The translations under genes and the position numbers were made by a program. Shown piece by piece: positions 1-9,177 of a stretch of DNA of 64,000 nucleotides. The notes beneath the pieces were generated by a model that was not told the DNA's origin, ran no database searches, and saw only the letters and a list, made by a program, of their open reading frames with translations. Source of the stretch: Companilactobacillus mindensis DSM 14500 (lineage in GTDB: Bacteria > Bacillota > Bacilli > Lactobacillales > Lactobacillaceae); the NCBI RefSeq assembly GCF_001434275.1, contig NZ_AZEZ01000004.1, forward strand, positions 1 to 64,000, given 5' to 3'. Every line of letters starts with the position of its first letter. Position 1 is the stretch's first letter.

Positions 1-93
1 TTAGCAGCTTAACAATATTTAATTTTGTCTAACTTTTGTGTTGCACTTTAAAATATTATGGTCTTATTTTTATACATTTATTAGGTAAATTAC

Positions 94-121
94 GTGACTT
101 TTAACTCGAATCGTGTATAAT
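94..121 (+). promoter_or_regulatory. Putative promoter of dnaG-rpoD
   Basis: A GTGACT -35-like hexamer (94-99) is followed after 16 bases by a perfect TATAAT (116-121). Transcription would start near 128, upstream of the hairpin at 142-179. Seen in sequence; use is inferred. Confidence 0.45.
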
Positions 122-141
122 TAAAAGTTGACAAGTGACTA

Positions 142-179
142 GTGGTCCCAGTTTGCACTTTTTGTGGGAGCACTTTTTT
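142..179 (+). terminator. Terminator-like hairpin in the dnaG leader
   Basis: A 9-bp stem with one mismatch (142-150 with 165-173) is followed by six T. It lies between the putative promoter at 94-121 and dnaG, so it could be a leader attenuator; equally it could be the terminator of the gene just outside the window. Confidence 0.5.
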
Positions 180-283
180 ATTTCCACAGTCATGAGTGTC
201 TGATACAACATGTTTGTTTTCCAAAAGTGAATGTGTTAGATTGTGTTTCTTGTTTTTTATAAACATGTGAGGAGGTGACGACC

Positions 284-2107
284 ATGGCGACACGGATTCC
301 ACAGGAATTCATTGATGAAGTTACCTCGAAGACTAATATCGTTGATGTTATTAGTAAGTACGTACAGCTAAAAGAATCTGGTAAGAATCTGTTTGGACTA
401 TGTCCGTTTCATGAAGAACGAACACCATCGTTTTCAGTGGCTGAAGACAAGCAGATCTTCCATTGCTTTAGTTGTGGTCGTGGTGGCAATGTTTATAAGT
501 TCATTATGGAGATGGAAAATAAGACTTTTCCGGAAGCCGTAATTGAAGTTGCGCAAATGGGGAATATCTCTGTTCCTGATCAATATGAGAACCAAAGTAC
601 TCAATATGAAAATTCAGACAGTCGTACGCTTTTGAAGATGTACTCGGATGCAGCTAAGCTTTACAGCCACATCTTGACGAAAACTGAAAATGGGACGGCG
701 GCTTTGAAATATCTGAACGGTCGTGATTTAGGCGATGACTTGATTCAGACCTTTGATATTGGTTATGCTCCCAACAATAACAATCTGCTTTTACAATTCT
801 TTAAAGACCGTGATATCAGTGAAGATGTTTTACGCAAGTCAGGACTTTTTGCTGAGAATCAAGAGGGGGAATTATTTGACCGTTTCCGCGATCGGGTAAT
901 GATTCCCATTACGGATGAATCTGGTAATATAATTGCTTTTTCAGGACGTATTTTGAATAAAGAGGCATCGACTGCCAAATATATGAATAGTCCAGAAACA
1001 CCGATTTTTAATAAGAGTAAAACATTGTTCAACTTGAACAATGCTAAAAAAGAAATTCGGGAAAAAGGTAATGTGATCCTATTTGAAGGATTCATGGATG
1101 TTATTAGTGCCTACAAGGCTGGAGTGACCAATGGAGTTGCCTCGATGGGTACCAGTTTGACCGATCAGCAACTCTATACGTTGAGTCGTCTGACTGACAA
1201 GATCAATGTCTGTTATGACGGGGATGATCCGGGTGTTGAGGCGACATATCGAGCTTTGACGCAGTTGACTGATGAGCGTTTTACTTATGGTGTCATTAGT
1301 ATCCCCGACAAAAAGGATCCTGATGAATATATCAGAAGTGAGGGTGCACAGAGATTTCAAAATTTGACGAATAATGGCGTACAAACACCAATTTCGTTTA
1401 TTTTGAATTATTTCAAGCGTAACTACAACTTAAATAATGAGCATGATCAATTGGAATTTTTGAATCAATCGTTGCATGAGATCGTAAAATTGCAATCACC
1501 AGTTGAAGTTGACATGTATGTTGGTCGGGTGGCTGACGAAATGCAAGTGTCTAAAGATTCCATCAATAAAGAATTGGACGCTTTACGCCGGCAGATGGCA
1601 ATTCAACAGCCTGCTAACAACTACAAGCATGTTCAACAAAAAGCACTGGAACAAGTTACATCAAGTGTTAGACCTAAGTATGATCGTTTGGAGAAATCAG
1701 AACGATACTTACTATATTGGGCAATTAATTTTCCCGAAGTCAGAATCAATTTGAAGGGTGACGGCTTTAAATTCGTTCACCAAGACTACCAAAGAATCTT
1801 TGAAAAGTTATTGTCATACGTTGAGCAAGAAGAGATCGACGATGAGATAAATATCTCCGATTTTATGAATGTGTTGGATAATAACGATAAGAATCTCTTG
1901 GCAGAGTTGGAAATGATGAATATGCCGGATGAGTATAGCGATCAAGAGATCGATGACTATATGACCAATATCAAAAATTCTGGATTAGAGACACAGCTCA
2001 AGGAAATTAATCAACAGCTCAAAAAGGCCGCACTAGTTGGCGATAGCAAGCTACAGATGGATCTACTCAAACAATTGGTTGATGTCAGAAGAACCCTTAG
2101 TAATTAA
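284..2107 (+). CDS. dnaG: DNA primase DnaG
   Basis: DnaG lays down RNA primers for replication. The 607-residue product has the N-terminal CHC2 zinc finger with ligands Cys40, His43, Cys61 and Cys64, then the primase core with a Toprim domain (an ILFEGFMDV segment and the acidic YDGDDPG motif), then a helicase-binding C-terminus. Length is normal. The ATG at 284 is preferred over an in-frame GTG at 275 because the strong Shine-Dalgarno AGGAGGTGA (270-278) overlaps that GTG and sits correctly for the ATG. The gene is followed 22 bases later by rpoD, the usual macromolecular-synthesis order. Confidence 0.97.
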   Translation: MATRIPQEFIDEVTSKTNIVDVISKYVQLKESGKNLFGLCPFHEERTPSFSVAEDKQIFHCFSCGRGGNVYKFIMEMENKTFPEAVIEVAQMGNISVPDQYENQSTQYENSDSRTLLKMYSDAAKLYSHILTKTENGTAALKYLNGRDLGDDLIQTFDIGYAPNNNNLLLQFFKDRDISEDVLRKSGLFAENQEGELFDRFRDRVMIPITDESGNIIAFSGRILNKEASTAKYMNSPETPIFNKSKTLFNLNNAKKEIREKGNVILFEGFMDVISAYKAGVTNGVASMGTSLTDQQLYTLSRLTDKINVCYDGDDPGVEATYRALTQLTDERFTYGVISIPDKKDPDEYIRSEGAQRFQNLTNNGVQTPISFILNYFKRNYNLNNEHDQLEFLNQSLHEIVKLQSPVEVDMYVGRVADEMQVSKDSINKELDALRRQMAIQQPANNYKHVQQKALEQVTSSVRPKYDRLEKSERYLLYWAINFPEVRINLKGDGFKFVHQDYQRIFEKLLSYVEQEEIDDEINISDFMNVLDNNDKNLLAELEMMNMPDEYSDQEIDDYMTNIKNSGLETQLKEINQQLKKAALVGDSKLQMDLLKQLVDVRRTLSN

Positions 2108-2129
2108 GCATACTGGAGGAATATAATAT

Positions 2130-3260
2130 ATGGCTACAAGAAAAACAGCTACAAAGAAACCTGTAGTATCAAAAGAACTAAAAGCTGCAACAAAGAAGTT
2201 GATCAAAGATCTTAAAAAGGCCGGTAAGATCACTGAAGACAATCTTCAAGAAAAAATCATCAAGCCTTACAAACTAAAGGGTGATGCTTTAACTAACTTT
2301 GTTAGTGAACTTGAAGATGTTGGTATTGGTGTTGTTGATGAAAAAGGCAATCCTAGTAAGTTAGCCCTTCTTAAAGAAAAGAAGGAAGCTACTAAAGCTA
2401 AGAAGGAAGAAACTGCCGCTGCTACTGATATCAAGGTCAATGATCCGGTTCGTATGTACTTGAAGGAAATCGGTCGTGTACCTTTGCTTAATGCCCAACA
2501 AGAAGTTGACTTGGCTTTGAAGATCGAACAAGGCGATGAAGAAGCTAAACAAAAACTTGCTGAAGCTAACTTGCGTTTGGTTGTTTCAATTGCTAAGCGT
2601 TATGTTGGTCGTGGTATGCAATTCTTGGACTTGATTCAAGAAGGTAACATGGGTCTAATGAAGGCCGTTGAAAAGTTTGATTATCGTCTAGGATTTAAGT
2701 TCTCAACTTATGCAACCTGGTGGATCAGACAGGCTATTACTCGTGCGATTGCCGATCAAGCCAGAACTATCCGTATTCCTGTTCACATGGTTGAAACTAT
2801 CAACAAGTTGATCAGAATCCAACGTCAATTACTTCAAGATCTAGGTCGTGAACCACTTCCTGAAGAAATTGGTGCCGAAATGGATATGCCTACTGGTAAA
2901 GTGCGTGATATCTTGAAGATTGCTCAAGAACCAGTTTCATTGGAAACACCTATTGGTGAAGAGGACGACTCCCATCTTGGTGATTTCATTGAAGATTCTG
3001 ATGCAACGAGTCCTGAAGATCACGCTTCATATGAATTATTGAAGGAACAACTTGAAAATGTTTTGGACACTTTGACAGATCGTGAAGAGAACGTACTTCG
3101 TTTGCGTTTTGGTCTCGATGATGGTCGTACTAGAACTCTTGAAGAAGTTGGTAAGGTCTTTGGCGTTACTCGTGAACGTATTCGTCAGATCGAAGCTAAG
3201 GCTTTGAGAAAGCTACGTCACCCATCAAGATCTAAACAACTTAAAGATTTCCTTGAATAA
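2130..3260 (+). CDS. rpoD: Primary sigma factor RpoD (SigA)
   Basis: This is the housekeeping sigma factor that directs RNA polymerase to -35/-10 promoters. The 376 residues start with a lysine-rich, poorly conserved region of about 100 residues (region 1.1-like). Region 1.2 ([11 protein letters not shown]), region 2 ([20 protein letters not shown] and [17 protein letters not shown]), region 3, and region 4 with the [16 protein letters not shown] helix-turn-helix follow. GGAGG stands 10 bases before the ATG. It forms an operon with dnaG and ends in the hairpin at 3271-3309. Confidence 0.98.
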   Translation: MATRKTATKKPVVSKELKAATKKLIKDLKKAGKITEDNLQEKIIKPYKLKGDALTNFVSELEDVGIGVVDEKGNPSKLALLKEKKEATKAKKEETAAATDIKVNDPVRMYLKEIGRVPLLNAQQEVDLALKIEQGDEEAKQKLAEANLRLVVSIAKRYVGRGMQFLDLIQEGNMGLMKAVEKFDYRLGFKFSTYATWWIRQAITRAIADQARTIRIPVHMVETINKLIRIQRQLLQDLGREPLPEEIGAEMDMPTGKVRDILKIAQEPVSLETPIGEEDDSHLGDFIEDSDATSPEDHASYELLKEQLENVLDTLTDREENVLRLRFGLDDGRTRTLEEVGKVFGVTRERIRQIEAKALRKLRHPSRSKQLKDFLE

Positions 3261-3270
3261 AATTAATAGT

Positions 3271-3309
3271 AAAAAATGTCTTAATCCTTCCGGGTTAAGG
3301 CATTTTTTA
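3271..3309. terminator. Bidirectional rho-independent terminator
   Basis: An 11-bp stem (3277-3287 with 3292-3302) with an A-run before and a T-run after it lies between convergent rpoD and the XRE gene, so it can serve both strands. Confidence 0.9.
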
Positions 3310-3645
3310 TTTGTTCTTACGACTGATGACAAAACTGATGAAATCTTGAATTTCCTTTTTGTCTATTTCATCTAATTCATCGTAAGAATTGTCCATTTTG
3401 CTAGCTAGATTATCAGCTAGTTTGTTATCATTTGGCGTAGGATCATCGGAAAAACCGAGAAAATAATCGGCCGATACATCAAAATAATTGATCAGTGTCA
3501 ACAGGGACTTCATAGTAGGGACACTGGTATTTAACTCGTATCCCGAGATTGAAGTTTTACCAACACCAATTAGTTTTGCTAAATCGGCCTGCGAATCACC
3601 TTTTCGCTTACGTAATGCTTTTAATCGTTCATTCCACGTAGCCAT
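3307..3645 (-). CDS. XRE-family transcriptional regulator
   Basis: This 112-residue protein has an N-terminal Cro/CI helix-turn-helix (residues about 7-60: RLKALRKRKGDSQADLAKLI, then a recognition helix around KTSISGYELN), followed by the YFLGFSDDP linker common in small XRE regulators and an acidic alpha-helical tail. The start at 3645 is chosen because GGAGG lies 8 bases upstream; a longer frame to 3711 has no ribosome site. It stands alone, convergent with rpoD and divergent from cfa. Its targets cannot be read from the sequence. Confidence 0.85.
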   Translation of the reverse strand: MATWNERLKALRKRKGDSQADLAKLIGVGKTSISGYELNTSVPTMKSLLTLINYFDVSADYFLGFSDDPTPNDNKLADNLASKMDNSYDELDEIDKKEIQDFISFVISRKNK

Positions 3646-3840
3646 AAAAATACCTCCAATAATATGATTATGGTAGAAGTGAATTTGAATAAACGCAAGC
3701 TTTGTAGGCAAAAAAGTCTCTCATGTTATAGATAAATAAGATGATTTTACAAATATGTTTCTGAAAATCAGTGGTTTTAGTTTATATTTTTTCACAATTT
3801 GATTTACAATTAATATATCTATTTTTTTTGGAGGATTTGT

Positions 3841-5037
3841 ATGTTAGATAAAAAGATTTATGACGAAATATTTTCACGTTCATTTACTATTCCTATTAAG
3901 GTTGTTTTTTGGGATGGCAAAGAGAAGAACTATGGTCCAGAGGGAAAGTCTGACATAACGATCAAGTTTAACGAGAAAGTTCCTATTAAAGAAGTTGTAA
4001 AACATGCTACTTTGACTCTTGGCGAAGCCTACATGGATAAGAAAATTGAAATCGACGGTTCTATTCAAAAATTGATTACTTCCGCTTACACTCAATCAGA
4101 TAGTTTTATGTCTAGTTTGAAACTAAAGAAATACATTCCTAAGTTCAGTCACTCTGAAGAGGGAAACAAAAAGGAGATCCAAGAACATTACGATATCGGT
4201 AATGATTTCTACAAATTATGGCTCGATGACACGATGACTTATTCATGTGCTTACTTCAGAACCCCTGAAGATACTTTGGAACAAGCACAAATGAATAAGG
4301 TTCACCACATTTTAAACAAGTTGAATACTAAACCTGGCGAAACGATCCTTGATATTGGTTGTGGCTGGGGAACAATGATGTTTACTGCAGCAAAAGAATA
4401 TGGTTTGAAGGCCAAGGGTGTTACTCTTAGTCAAGAACAATACGATTTTGTGAACCAAAAGATCCAAGACGAAAATCTCGGTGACCAAATGGAAGTTATG
4501 CTTGAAGATTACCGTGAGGTTAATGAGAAGTTTGACCACGTTGTTTCAGTTGGGATGTTCGAACACGTTGGTAAGGATAACTTGCCTGGCTACTTTGAAA
4601 CAGTCAAGAAGCTTTTGAAACAAGACGGTAATGCTTTGATTCACGGTATTACTGGTCAACACTACGGTGTTGGTGTCGATGCTTGGTTAGTTAAGTATAT
4701 TTTCCCAGGTGGCTATATTCCTGATGTTAAAGAAAACGTTGGTCACATTCTTGATGCTGGCTTACAGATCGATGATCTAGAACCATTGCGTCGTCACTAT
4801 CAAAAGACGGTTGAAATTTGGGACCGTAACTTCCACAAAGTTGAAGACAAAGTTAACGAAATGTACGGAGATCGTTTTGTTCGAATGTGGGACTTGTATC
4901 TTCAAGCCTGTGCTGCCTCATTTGAAAGTGGTAATATTGATGTGATTCAATTCTTACTAACAAATGGACCTAGTGGTACTGCTATGCCTATGACACGTGA
5001 ATACATGACAGACTTAGATAAAAAGACTGCAGAATAG
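3841..5037 (+). CDS. cfa: Cyclopropane-fatty-acyl-phospholipid synthase
   Basis: Cfa transfers a methylene group from S-adenosylmethionine to cis double bonds of membrane lipid acyl chains, a stationary-phase and acid-stress adaptation in lactobacilli. The 398 residues show the family's [15 protein letters not shown] stretch (117-131) just before the SAM-binding LDIGCGWG motif (170-177), and the GMFEHVG segment further on. Length is normal. GGAGG precedes the ATG. It is the first gene of a run with trmK, the Nif3-like gene and pepT; trmK starts 8 bases after its stop. Confidence 0.95.
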   Translation: MLDKKIYDEIFSRSFTIPIKVVFWDGKEKNYGPEGKSDITIKFNEKVPIKEVVKHATLTLGEAYMDKKIEIDGSIQKLITSAYTQSDSFMSSLKLKKYIPKFSHSEEGNKKEIQEHYDIGNDFYKLWLDDTMTYSCAYFRTPEDTLEQAQMNKVHHILNKLNTKPGETILDIGCGWGTMMFTAAKEYGLKAKGVTLSQEQYDFVNQKIQDENLGDQMEVMLEDYREVNEKFDHVVSVGMFEHVGKDNLPGYFETVKKLLKQDGNALIHGITGQHYGVGVDAWLVKYIFPGGYIPDVKENVGHILDAGLQIDDLEPLRRHYQKTVEIWDRNFHKVEDKVNEMYGDRFVRMWDLYLQACAASFESGNIDVIQFLLTNGPSGTAMPMTREYMTDLDKKTAE

Positions 5038-5045
5038 AGGTTAAA

Positions 5046-5738
5046 GTGACTTTACTTTCAAAGAGATTACAAGCCGTTTATCAAATGGTTGACAATAATA
5101 CTAGAGTGGCTGACATCGGTTCAGATCACGCTTATTTACCCGTAGAATTAATTGAACAAAAGGTTTCTTCATATGCCATCGCTGGCGAAGTAGCCGTTGG
5201 TCCGATGTCTCGCTCAAAAGAAGACGTTGATAAGTTTGGACTCAGTGACAAGATCGATGTACGTTTGGGTGACGGTTTAGCCGTCATCAAAGCTTCTGAT
5301 AAGATCGATACTGTGACAATTGCCGGCATGGGAGGGATTTTGATCCAAAATATCCTTGCTCACGCCACAACTGAGCAATTACAAAATGTTTCGACCCTCG
5401 TATTGCAGCCAAATATTGGTGAACCACTTGTTCGTCACTGGTTAGCTGATAATGATTTTGAAATTGTCGATGAAGATATCGTCGAAGAAGATCACCATGT
5501 TTATGAGATCATCAAGGCTAAGAAAGTCACAACCAAAGTTACATTGACAGAACCAGAGTTTCTTATGGGACCGGTCTTGATGCAAAAGAAGACACCAACT
5601 TTTGTTTCTAAATGGGAACACAAGTTGAATGGTTACCAAAAAGCAACTAAAAACATGTTGAATGCCAAAAAGATCGATCAAGAAAAAATTGCCGAAATGA
5701 ACCAAAATATTAAATATATTGAGGAGATACTACGATGA
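5046..5738 (+). CDS. trmK: tRNA (adenine-22-N1)-methyltransferase TrmK
   Basis: TrmK methylates adenine 22 in the D-loop region of some tRNAs. The 230 residues open with the typical RLQAVYQMVDNNTRVADIGS, where ADIGSDHAYLP is SAM motif I, followed by GEVAVGPMSRS and the TIAGMGGILI motif near the active site. The start is GTG with AGAGG five bases upstream. Its stop overlaps the next start by four bases (ATGA), a sign of translational coupling; trmK next to the Nif3-like gene is the usual Firmicutes order. Confidence 0.93.
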   Translation: MTLLSKRLQAVYQMVDNNTRVADIGSDHAYLPVELIEQKVSSYAIAGEVAVGPMSRSKEDVDKFGLSDKIDVRLGDGLAVIKASDKIDTVTIAGMGGILIQNILAHATTEQLQNVSTLVLQPNIGEPLVRHWLADNDFEIVDEDIVEEDHHVYEIIKAKKVTTKVTLTEPEFLMGPVLMQKKTPTFVSKWEHKLNGYQKATKNMLNAKKIDQEKIAEMNQNIKYIEEILR

Positions 5739-6529
5739 TAGTTAATGTTCAAGATATTATTAATAGAATGGAAGAATTTGCACCTTTATCAATCAAGATG
5801 GATGGAGATCCCACTGGATTTCAACTTGGGGATCGCAAACAACCAGTTCATAAGATCATGACAACCTTGGATGTTCGTCCTAGCGTTGTTGCTGAAGCTA
5901 TCGATAAGAAAGTTGATTTGATTTTGGCCCACCATCCGGTAATGTTTCACGCGGCTCACAATTTAGATCTAGCTTCACCACAAAACAAGATGTACAGAGA
6001 TCTTTTGACTAATAATATTTCGGTCTACGCTAGTCATACTAATTGTGATAAGGCTCACGGCGGAATGAATGATTGGTTGATAGAAGAGTTAGGCTTGAAC
6101 AATGTGCGTTTCCTAGATGAAGATGATGACTATTCGATCGGTCGCATGGGTGACTTGAAGGAATCTATGGAATTGGTCGACTTTGCCAAAATGGTTCGAG
6201 ATGCTTATCATCTACCAAACTTGCGCTATGTGAAGTCTGATCTGGGACAAAAGGTTAAAACTGTCGCAATCATTGGTGGCGACGCGGGCAAGTTCTATCC
6301 TGAGGTTTTAAAAGCTGGCGCAGATACCTTCATCACTGGGGATGTCTATTACCACACAGCTCACGATATGATGGCTAACGGTTTGAATGTCGTTGATCCT
6401 GGACACCACGTTGAAGCAATCTTTATAAAACAAATGGCAATTCTACTAAATGAGTGGAAAAAGTCTAATAAATGGGACTTAGATATAGTACAATCAGAGG
6501 TAGATACAGAACCATATAATTTTTTATAG
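5735..6529 (+). CDS. Nif3-like dinuclear metal center protein
   Basis: A 264-residue Nif3/YqfO-family protein. Metal-ligand motifs are visible: LAHHPVMFH (around residues 64-72), ASHTNCDKAHGG (around 99-110) and, near the end, DPGHHVEAIF. The family is often labelled GTP cyclohydrolase 1 type 2, but its true role is unsettled. It is the short form, lacking the roughly 110-residue central insert of longer members such as Bacillus YqfO. Start codon and trmK stop overlap, so the two are probably co-translated. Confidence 0.9.
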   Translation: MIVNVQDIINRMEEFAPLSIKMDGDPTGFQLGDRKQPVHKIMTTLDVRPSVVAEAIDKKVDLILAHHPVMFHAAHNLDLASPQNKMYRDLLTNNISVYASHTNCDKAHGGMNDWLIEELGLNNVRFLDEDDDYSIGRMGDLKESMELVDFAKMVRDAYHLPNLRYVKSDLGQKVKTVAIIGGDAGKFYPEVLKAGADTFITGDVYYHTAHDMMANGLNVVDPGHHVEAIFIKQMAILLNEWKKSNKWDLDIVQSEVDTEPYNFL

Positions 6530-6542
6530 GGAGAGTATAAAA

Positions 6543-7787
6543 ATGACAATAAAATATGAAAAATTAATTCCTCGTTTTTTGGAATATGTAAAGCAGAATA
6601 CTCGTTCAGATGAGAATTCGACAACAATTCCCTCAACAGAAAGACAAACTGAATTTCTGAAGCGGGTTGCTGAAGAACTAATGGAAATTGGCTTGAAAGA
6701 TGTTAAAATCCGCAAAGTCGACTCATATTTAACTGCTGAATTACCTTCTAACTTGGACTATGATGTTCCAGTTTTGGGATTGATTTCTCACGTTGATACA
6801 GCTGACTTCAATTCAGTCGATATCAAACCAAAGATCGTTGAAAATTATGATGGCAAGAGCATTATCAAACTTGACGATGCCGGCGAATATACTTTGGACC
6901 CAGCCGTATTTCCTTCATTGAATAAATACGCTGGTCAAACATTGATTACAACAAGTGGCGATACGCTTTTGGGTTCGGATGATAAATCAGGTGTTTCAGA
7001 AATCATTACGGCGATGGAGTATTTGATCAATCATCCAGAAATCAAGCATGGTAAGGTCAAAATCGGTTTAGGACCTGATGAAGAAATCGGTACTGGAGCT
7101 AACAACTTTGATGTAGAAGATTTTGGAGCAGATTTTGCTTATACAGTTGACGGTGGTCCAGTTGGACAACTGGAATACGAAACATTCTCCGCTGCGGGCT
7201 TGAAAGTTCACATCACTGGTAAAGACGTTCACCCATCTGGCGCTAAAGGTATCATGATCAACTCATTGTTGATTGCCAATGAATTCCAAAGTGCTTTACC
7301 TGCTGATGAGGTACCGGAAAAGACTGAAGGCCGTGAAGGATTCTTCTTACTATGCGACGAATCTGGTACGATCGATCATACTGATATGTCATATATCATC
7401 CGTGACTTTGAACGTGATGGTCTAGAAGCACGTAAGAATAAAGTTACTGAGATCGTTAAACAACTAAACGACAAGTATGGTGAAGGTACGGTTAAGATCG
7501 ATATGGCTGATCAATACTACAACATGATCGATATTATGAAGGACCACATGGATGTCGTCAGATTGGCTGAAAAGGCTATGAAGAACTTGGATATCACTCC
7601 TGATGAAGAACCAGTTCGTGGTGGTACTGATGGTTCAACGCTTTCATTCATGGGCTTGCCAACACCTAACTTGTTTGCTGGTGGCGAAAACATGCACGGT
7701 CGTTTTGAATATGTTTCAGAACAAGCGATGGAAAAGGCAACTGATGTTGTTTTGGAAATCATCAGATTGAATAGTGAAAAGAAATAA
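6543..7787 (+). CDS. pepT: Peptidase T (tripeptide aminopeptidase)
   Basis: PepT is a cytoplasmic zinc-dependent M20B tripeptidase that completes breakdown of imported peptides. The 414 residues carry the expected metal and catalytic motifs in order: LISHVDTAD, LGSDDKSGV, GPDEEIGTGA, the dimerisation-domain DVHPSGAKG, and GGTDGSTLSF with GGENMHG near the end. GGGAG lies ten bases before the ATG. It is last in the cfa run and is followed by a strong hairpin terminator. Confidence 0.96.
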   Translation: MTIKYEKLIPRFLEYVKQNTRSDENSTTIPSTERQTEFLKRVAEELMEIGLKDVKIRKVDSYLTAELPSNLDYDVPVLGLISHVDTADFNSVDIKPKIVENYDGKSIIKLDDAGEYTLDPAVFPSLNKYAGQTLITTSGDTLLGSDDKSGVSEIITAMEYLINHPEIKHGKVKIGLGPDEEIGTGANNFDVEDFGADFAYTVDGGPVGQLEYETFSAAGLKVHITGKDVHPSGAKGIMINSLLIANEFQSALPADEVPEKTEGREGFFLLCDESGTIDHTDMSYIIRDFERDGLEARKNKVTEIVKQLNDKYGEGTVKIDMADQYYNMIDIMKDHMDVVRLAEKAMKNLDITPDEEPVRGGTDGSTLSFMGLPTPNLFAGGENMHGRFEYVSEQAMEKATDVVLEIIRLNSEKK

Positions 7788-7810
7788 TAAATAAAAAATT
7801 TTAAATATTG

Positions 7811-7851
7811 AAAAAATAGATCATCCGATTTTTGGATGATCTATTTTTTTT
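7811..7851. terminator. Rho-independent terminator after pepT
   Basis: A perfect 16-bp stem (7811-7826 with 7834-7849), A-rich on the left and T-rich on the right, can end both pepT and the convergent HxlR gene. Confidence 0.93.
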
Positions 7852-7889
7852 AGAATTTAAATTTTAATATTAGTTTTGCCAGATCGATT

Positions 7890-8231
7890 TTACTCATCGC
7901 ATAGGGAACGATCCATCAAATTGTGATCAATGTGAGTATCGCCCCAGTCACAAATCGCGTCTAGTATCGGGATCAAAGACTTACCGGTTTCAGTTAATCG
8001 ATATTCGACATGTGGTTCCGCAGTTTTAAAATCGTGTCGACTGATCAAATTATCGTCTTCTAGTTCGTGCAGTTGGTTAGCTAGAGTTTTGTGTGAGACG
8101 TCTTGAATATGGCGCTGTAAGGCCCCAAATCGGCTAGTTTCGACTTCTGCTAGTTCATACATGATCATGATCTTCCATTTGCCTTGGATCATTTGCATTG
8201 TTGCATCAAATTCATTTAAATATTTTGCCAT
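7890..8231 (-). CDS. HxlR-family transcriptional regulator
   Basis: This 113-residue winged-helix protein shows the HxlR signature: IQGKWKIMIMYEL, RFGALQRHIQDVSHKTLANQ (recognition helix region), then LTETGKSLIPIL and DWGDTH. HxlR proteins typically control adjacent oxidoreductase or electrophile-response genes. The start at 8231 is chosen over a GTG at 8255 because GAGGAAA is well spaced before it. It is divergent from the SDR at 8355, the likely target. Cysteines exist only near the C-terminus, so a Cys-based switch of the YodB kind is not evident. Confidence 0.88.
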   Translation of the reverse strand: MAKYLNEFDATMQMIQGKWKIMIMYELAEVETSRFGALQRHIQDVSHKTLANQLHELEDDNLISRHDFKTAEPHVEYRLTETGKSLIPILDAICDWGDTHIDHNLMDRSLCDE

Positions 8232-8282
8232 TAAAGCTTTCCTCGAGTTTTCCACAAGCAGTAGTAACCTGAATGTGCGTAC

Positions 8283-8311
8283 TTGTTGTCAATAATATCT
8301 GCCATTATACT
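8283..8311 (+). promoter_or_regulatory. Promoter of the SDR gene
   Basis: TTGTTG (8283-8288), a 17-base spacer and TATACT (8306-8311) form a good sigma-A promoter in the HxlR/SDR intergenic region. A TTGACA on the opposite strand overlaps it and could be the -35 of the HxlR gene, so one bound regulator could cover both. Confidence 0.6.
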
Positions 8312-8354
8312 TTAAATCGTTGAAAAAATCATTTAAGTAATGGAGATATTAAAT

Positions 8355-9083
8355 ATGAAAAAATTAGTAGTAATTACCGGTGCCAGTTCAGGTTTCGGTG
8401 AACAAATTGCAAAGATCTTTAACGCTGACGGGTTTCCTTTGTTGTTATTAGGCCGTCGAACTGAAAAGTTAGCCAAAGTAGCTGCCGGAATGGATAATGT
8501 CATGATCGATTCTGTTGACGTGACTGATTATGATGCATTTGAAAAGGCTGTGCGTAAGGCTGAAGCTAAATATGGAAAAACGGATCTATTGGTCAATAAT
8601 GCAGGGGTAATGTTGCTGGGCAACGTTCAAGATCAAAATCCCCAAGAGTGGCAAACAATGTTAGATACAAATGTCATGGGCGTTTTGAACGGAACCCAAA
8701 TTGTTTTAAATGACATGCGCGAACGTGAACACGGAACGATCTTGAATATGTCATCGATTGCCGGTCGGAAGACTTTTGTTAATCACGCCGCCTATGTAGC
8801 TTCTAAGTTCGGTGTCCATGGACTTTCAGAAACGATCCGTGAGGAGAATTCGTCTAAGAACGTCCGCATCATGATGGTAGCTCCTGGTGCAGCTGAAACA
8901 GAATTATTGACGCACGTAACTAGCAAATCGGCTTTGAAAGACTATGCTGCATGGGAAAAGACAATGGGTGGCGTTGTACTTGATCCAAAGCATGTGGCCG
9001 AAACGGTTAAATTTATGTACGATATGCCCCAAGAAGTAAATATCCGTGAAGTTGACATTGCGGCTACACGGCAAGATTCATAG
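8355..9083 (+). CDS. SDR-family NAD(P)-dependent oxidoreductase
   Basis: A classical short-chain dehydrogenase of 242 residues. TGASSGFG near residue 10 binds the dinucleotide, NNAGVM follows mid-protein, and the catalytic Ser/Tyr/Lys are in NMSSIAG and YVASKFG. An Arg in LLGRRTEK after the second strand suggests NADP(H) preference. The substrate cannot be read from the sequence. The ATG at 8355 is preferred over 8340 because GGAG overlaps the upstream ATG. It is divergent from an HxlR regulator and is followed by an MFS transporter on the same strand. Confidence 0.9.
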   Translation: MKKLVVITGASSGFGEQIAKIFNADGFPLLLLGRRTEKLAKVAAGMDNVMIDSVDVTDYDAFEKAVRKAEAKYGKTDLLVNNAGVMLLGNVQDQNPQEWQTMLDTNVMGVLNGTQIVLNDMREREHGTILNMSSIAGRKTFVNHAAYVASKFGVHGLSETIREENSSKNVRIMMVAPGAAETELLTHVTSKSALKDYAAWEKTMGGVVLDPKHVAETVKFMYDMPQEVNIREVDIAATRQDS

Positions 9084-9177
9084 CCAAATTATTGGTTGCC
9101 AAAGAATTTCTGATAAACTTTTTCGATAATTAGCTTTATGATAAATATATGAGTTTATTGTAAAGGTCGGATGGTTA

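Noticed and set aside
90-302. Minus-strand frame over the dnaG leader
   Set aside because: It overlaps the promoter, hairpin and dnaG start, has no ribosome site and no protein-like composition.
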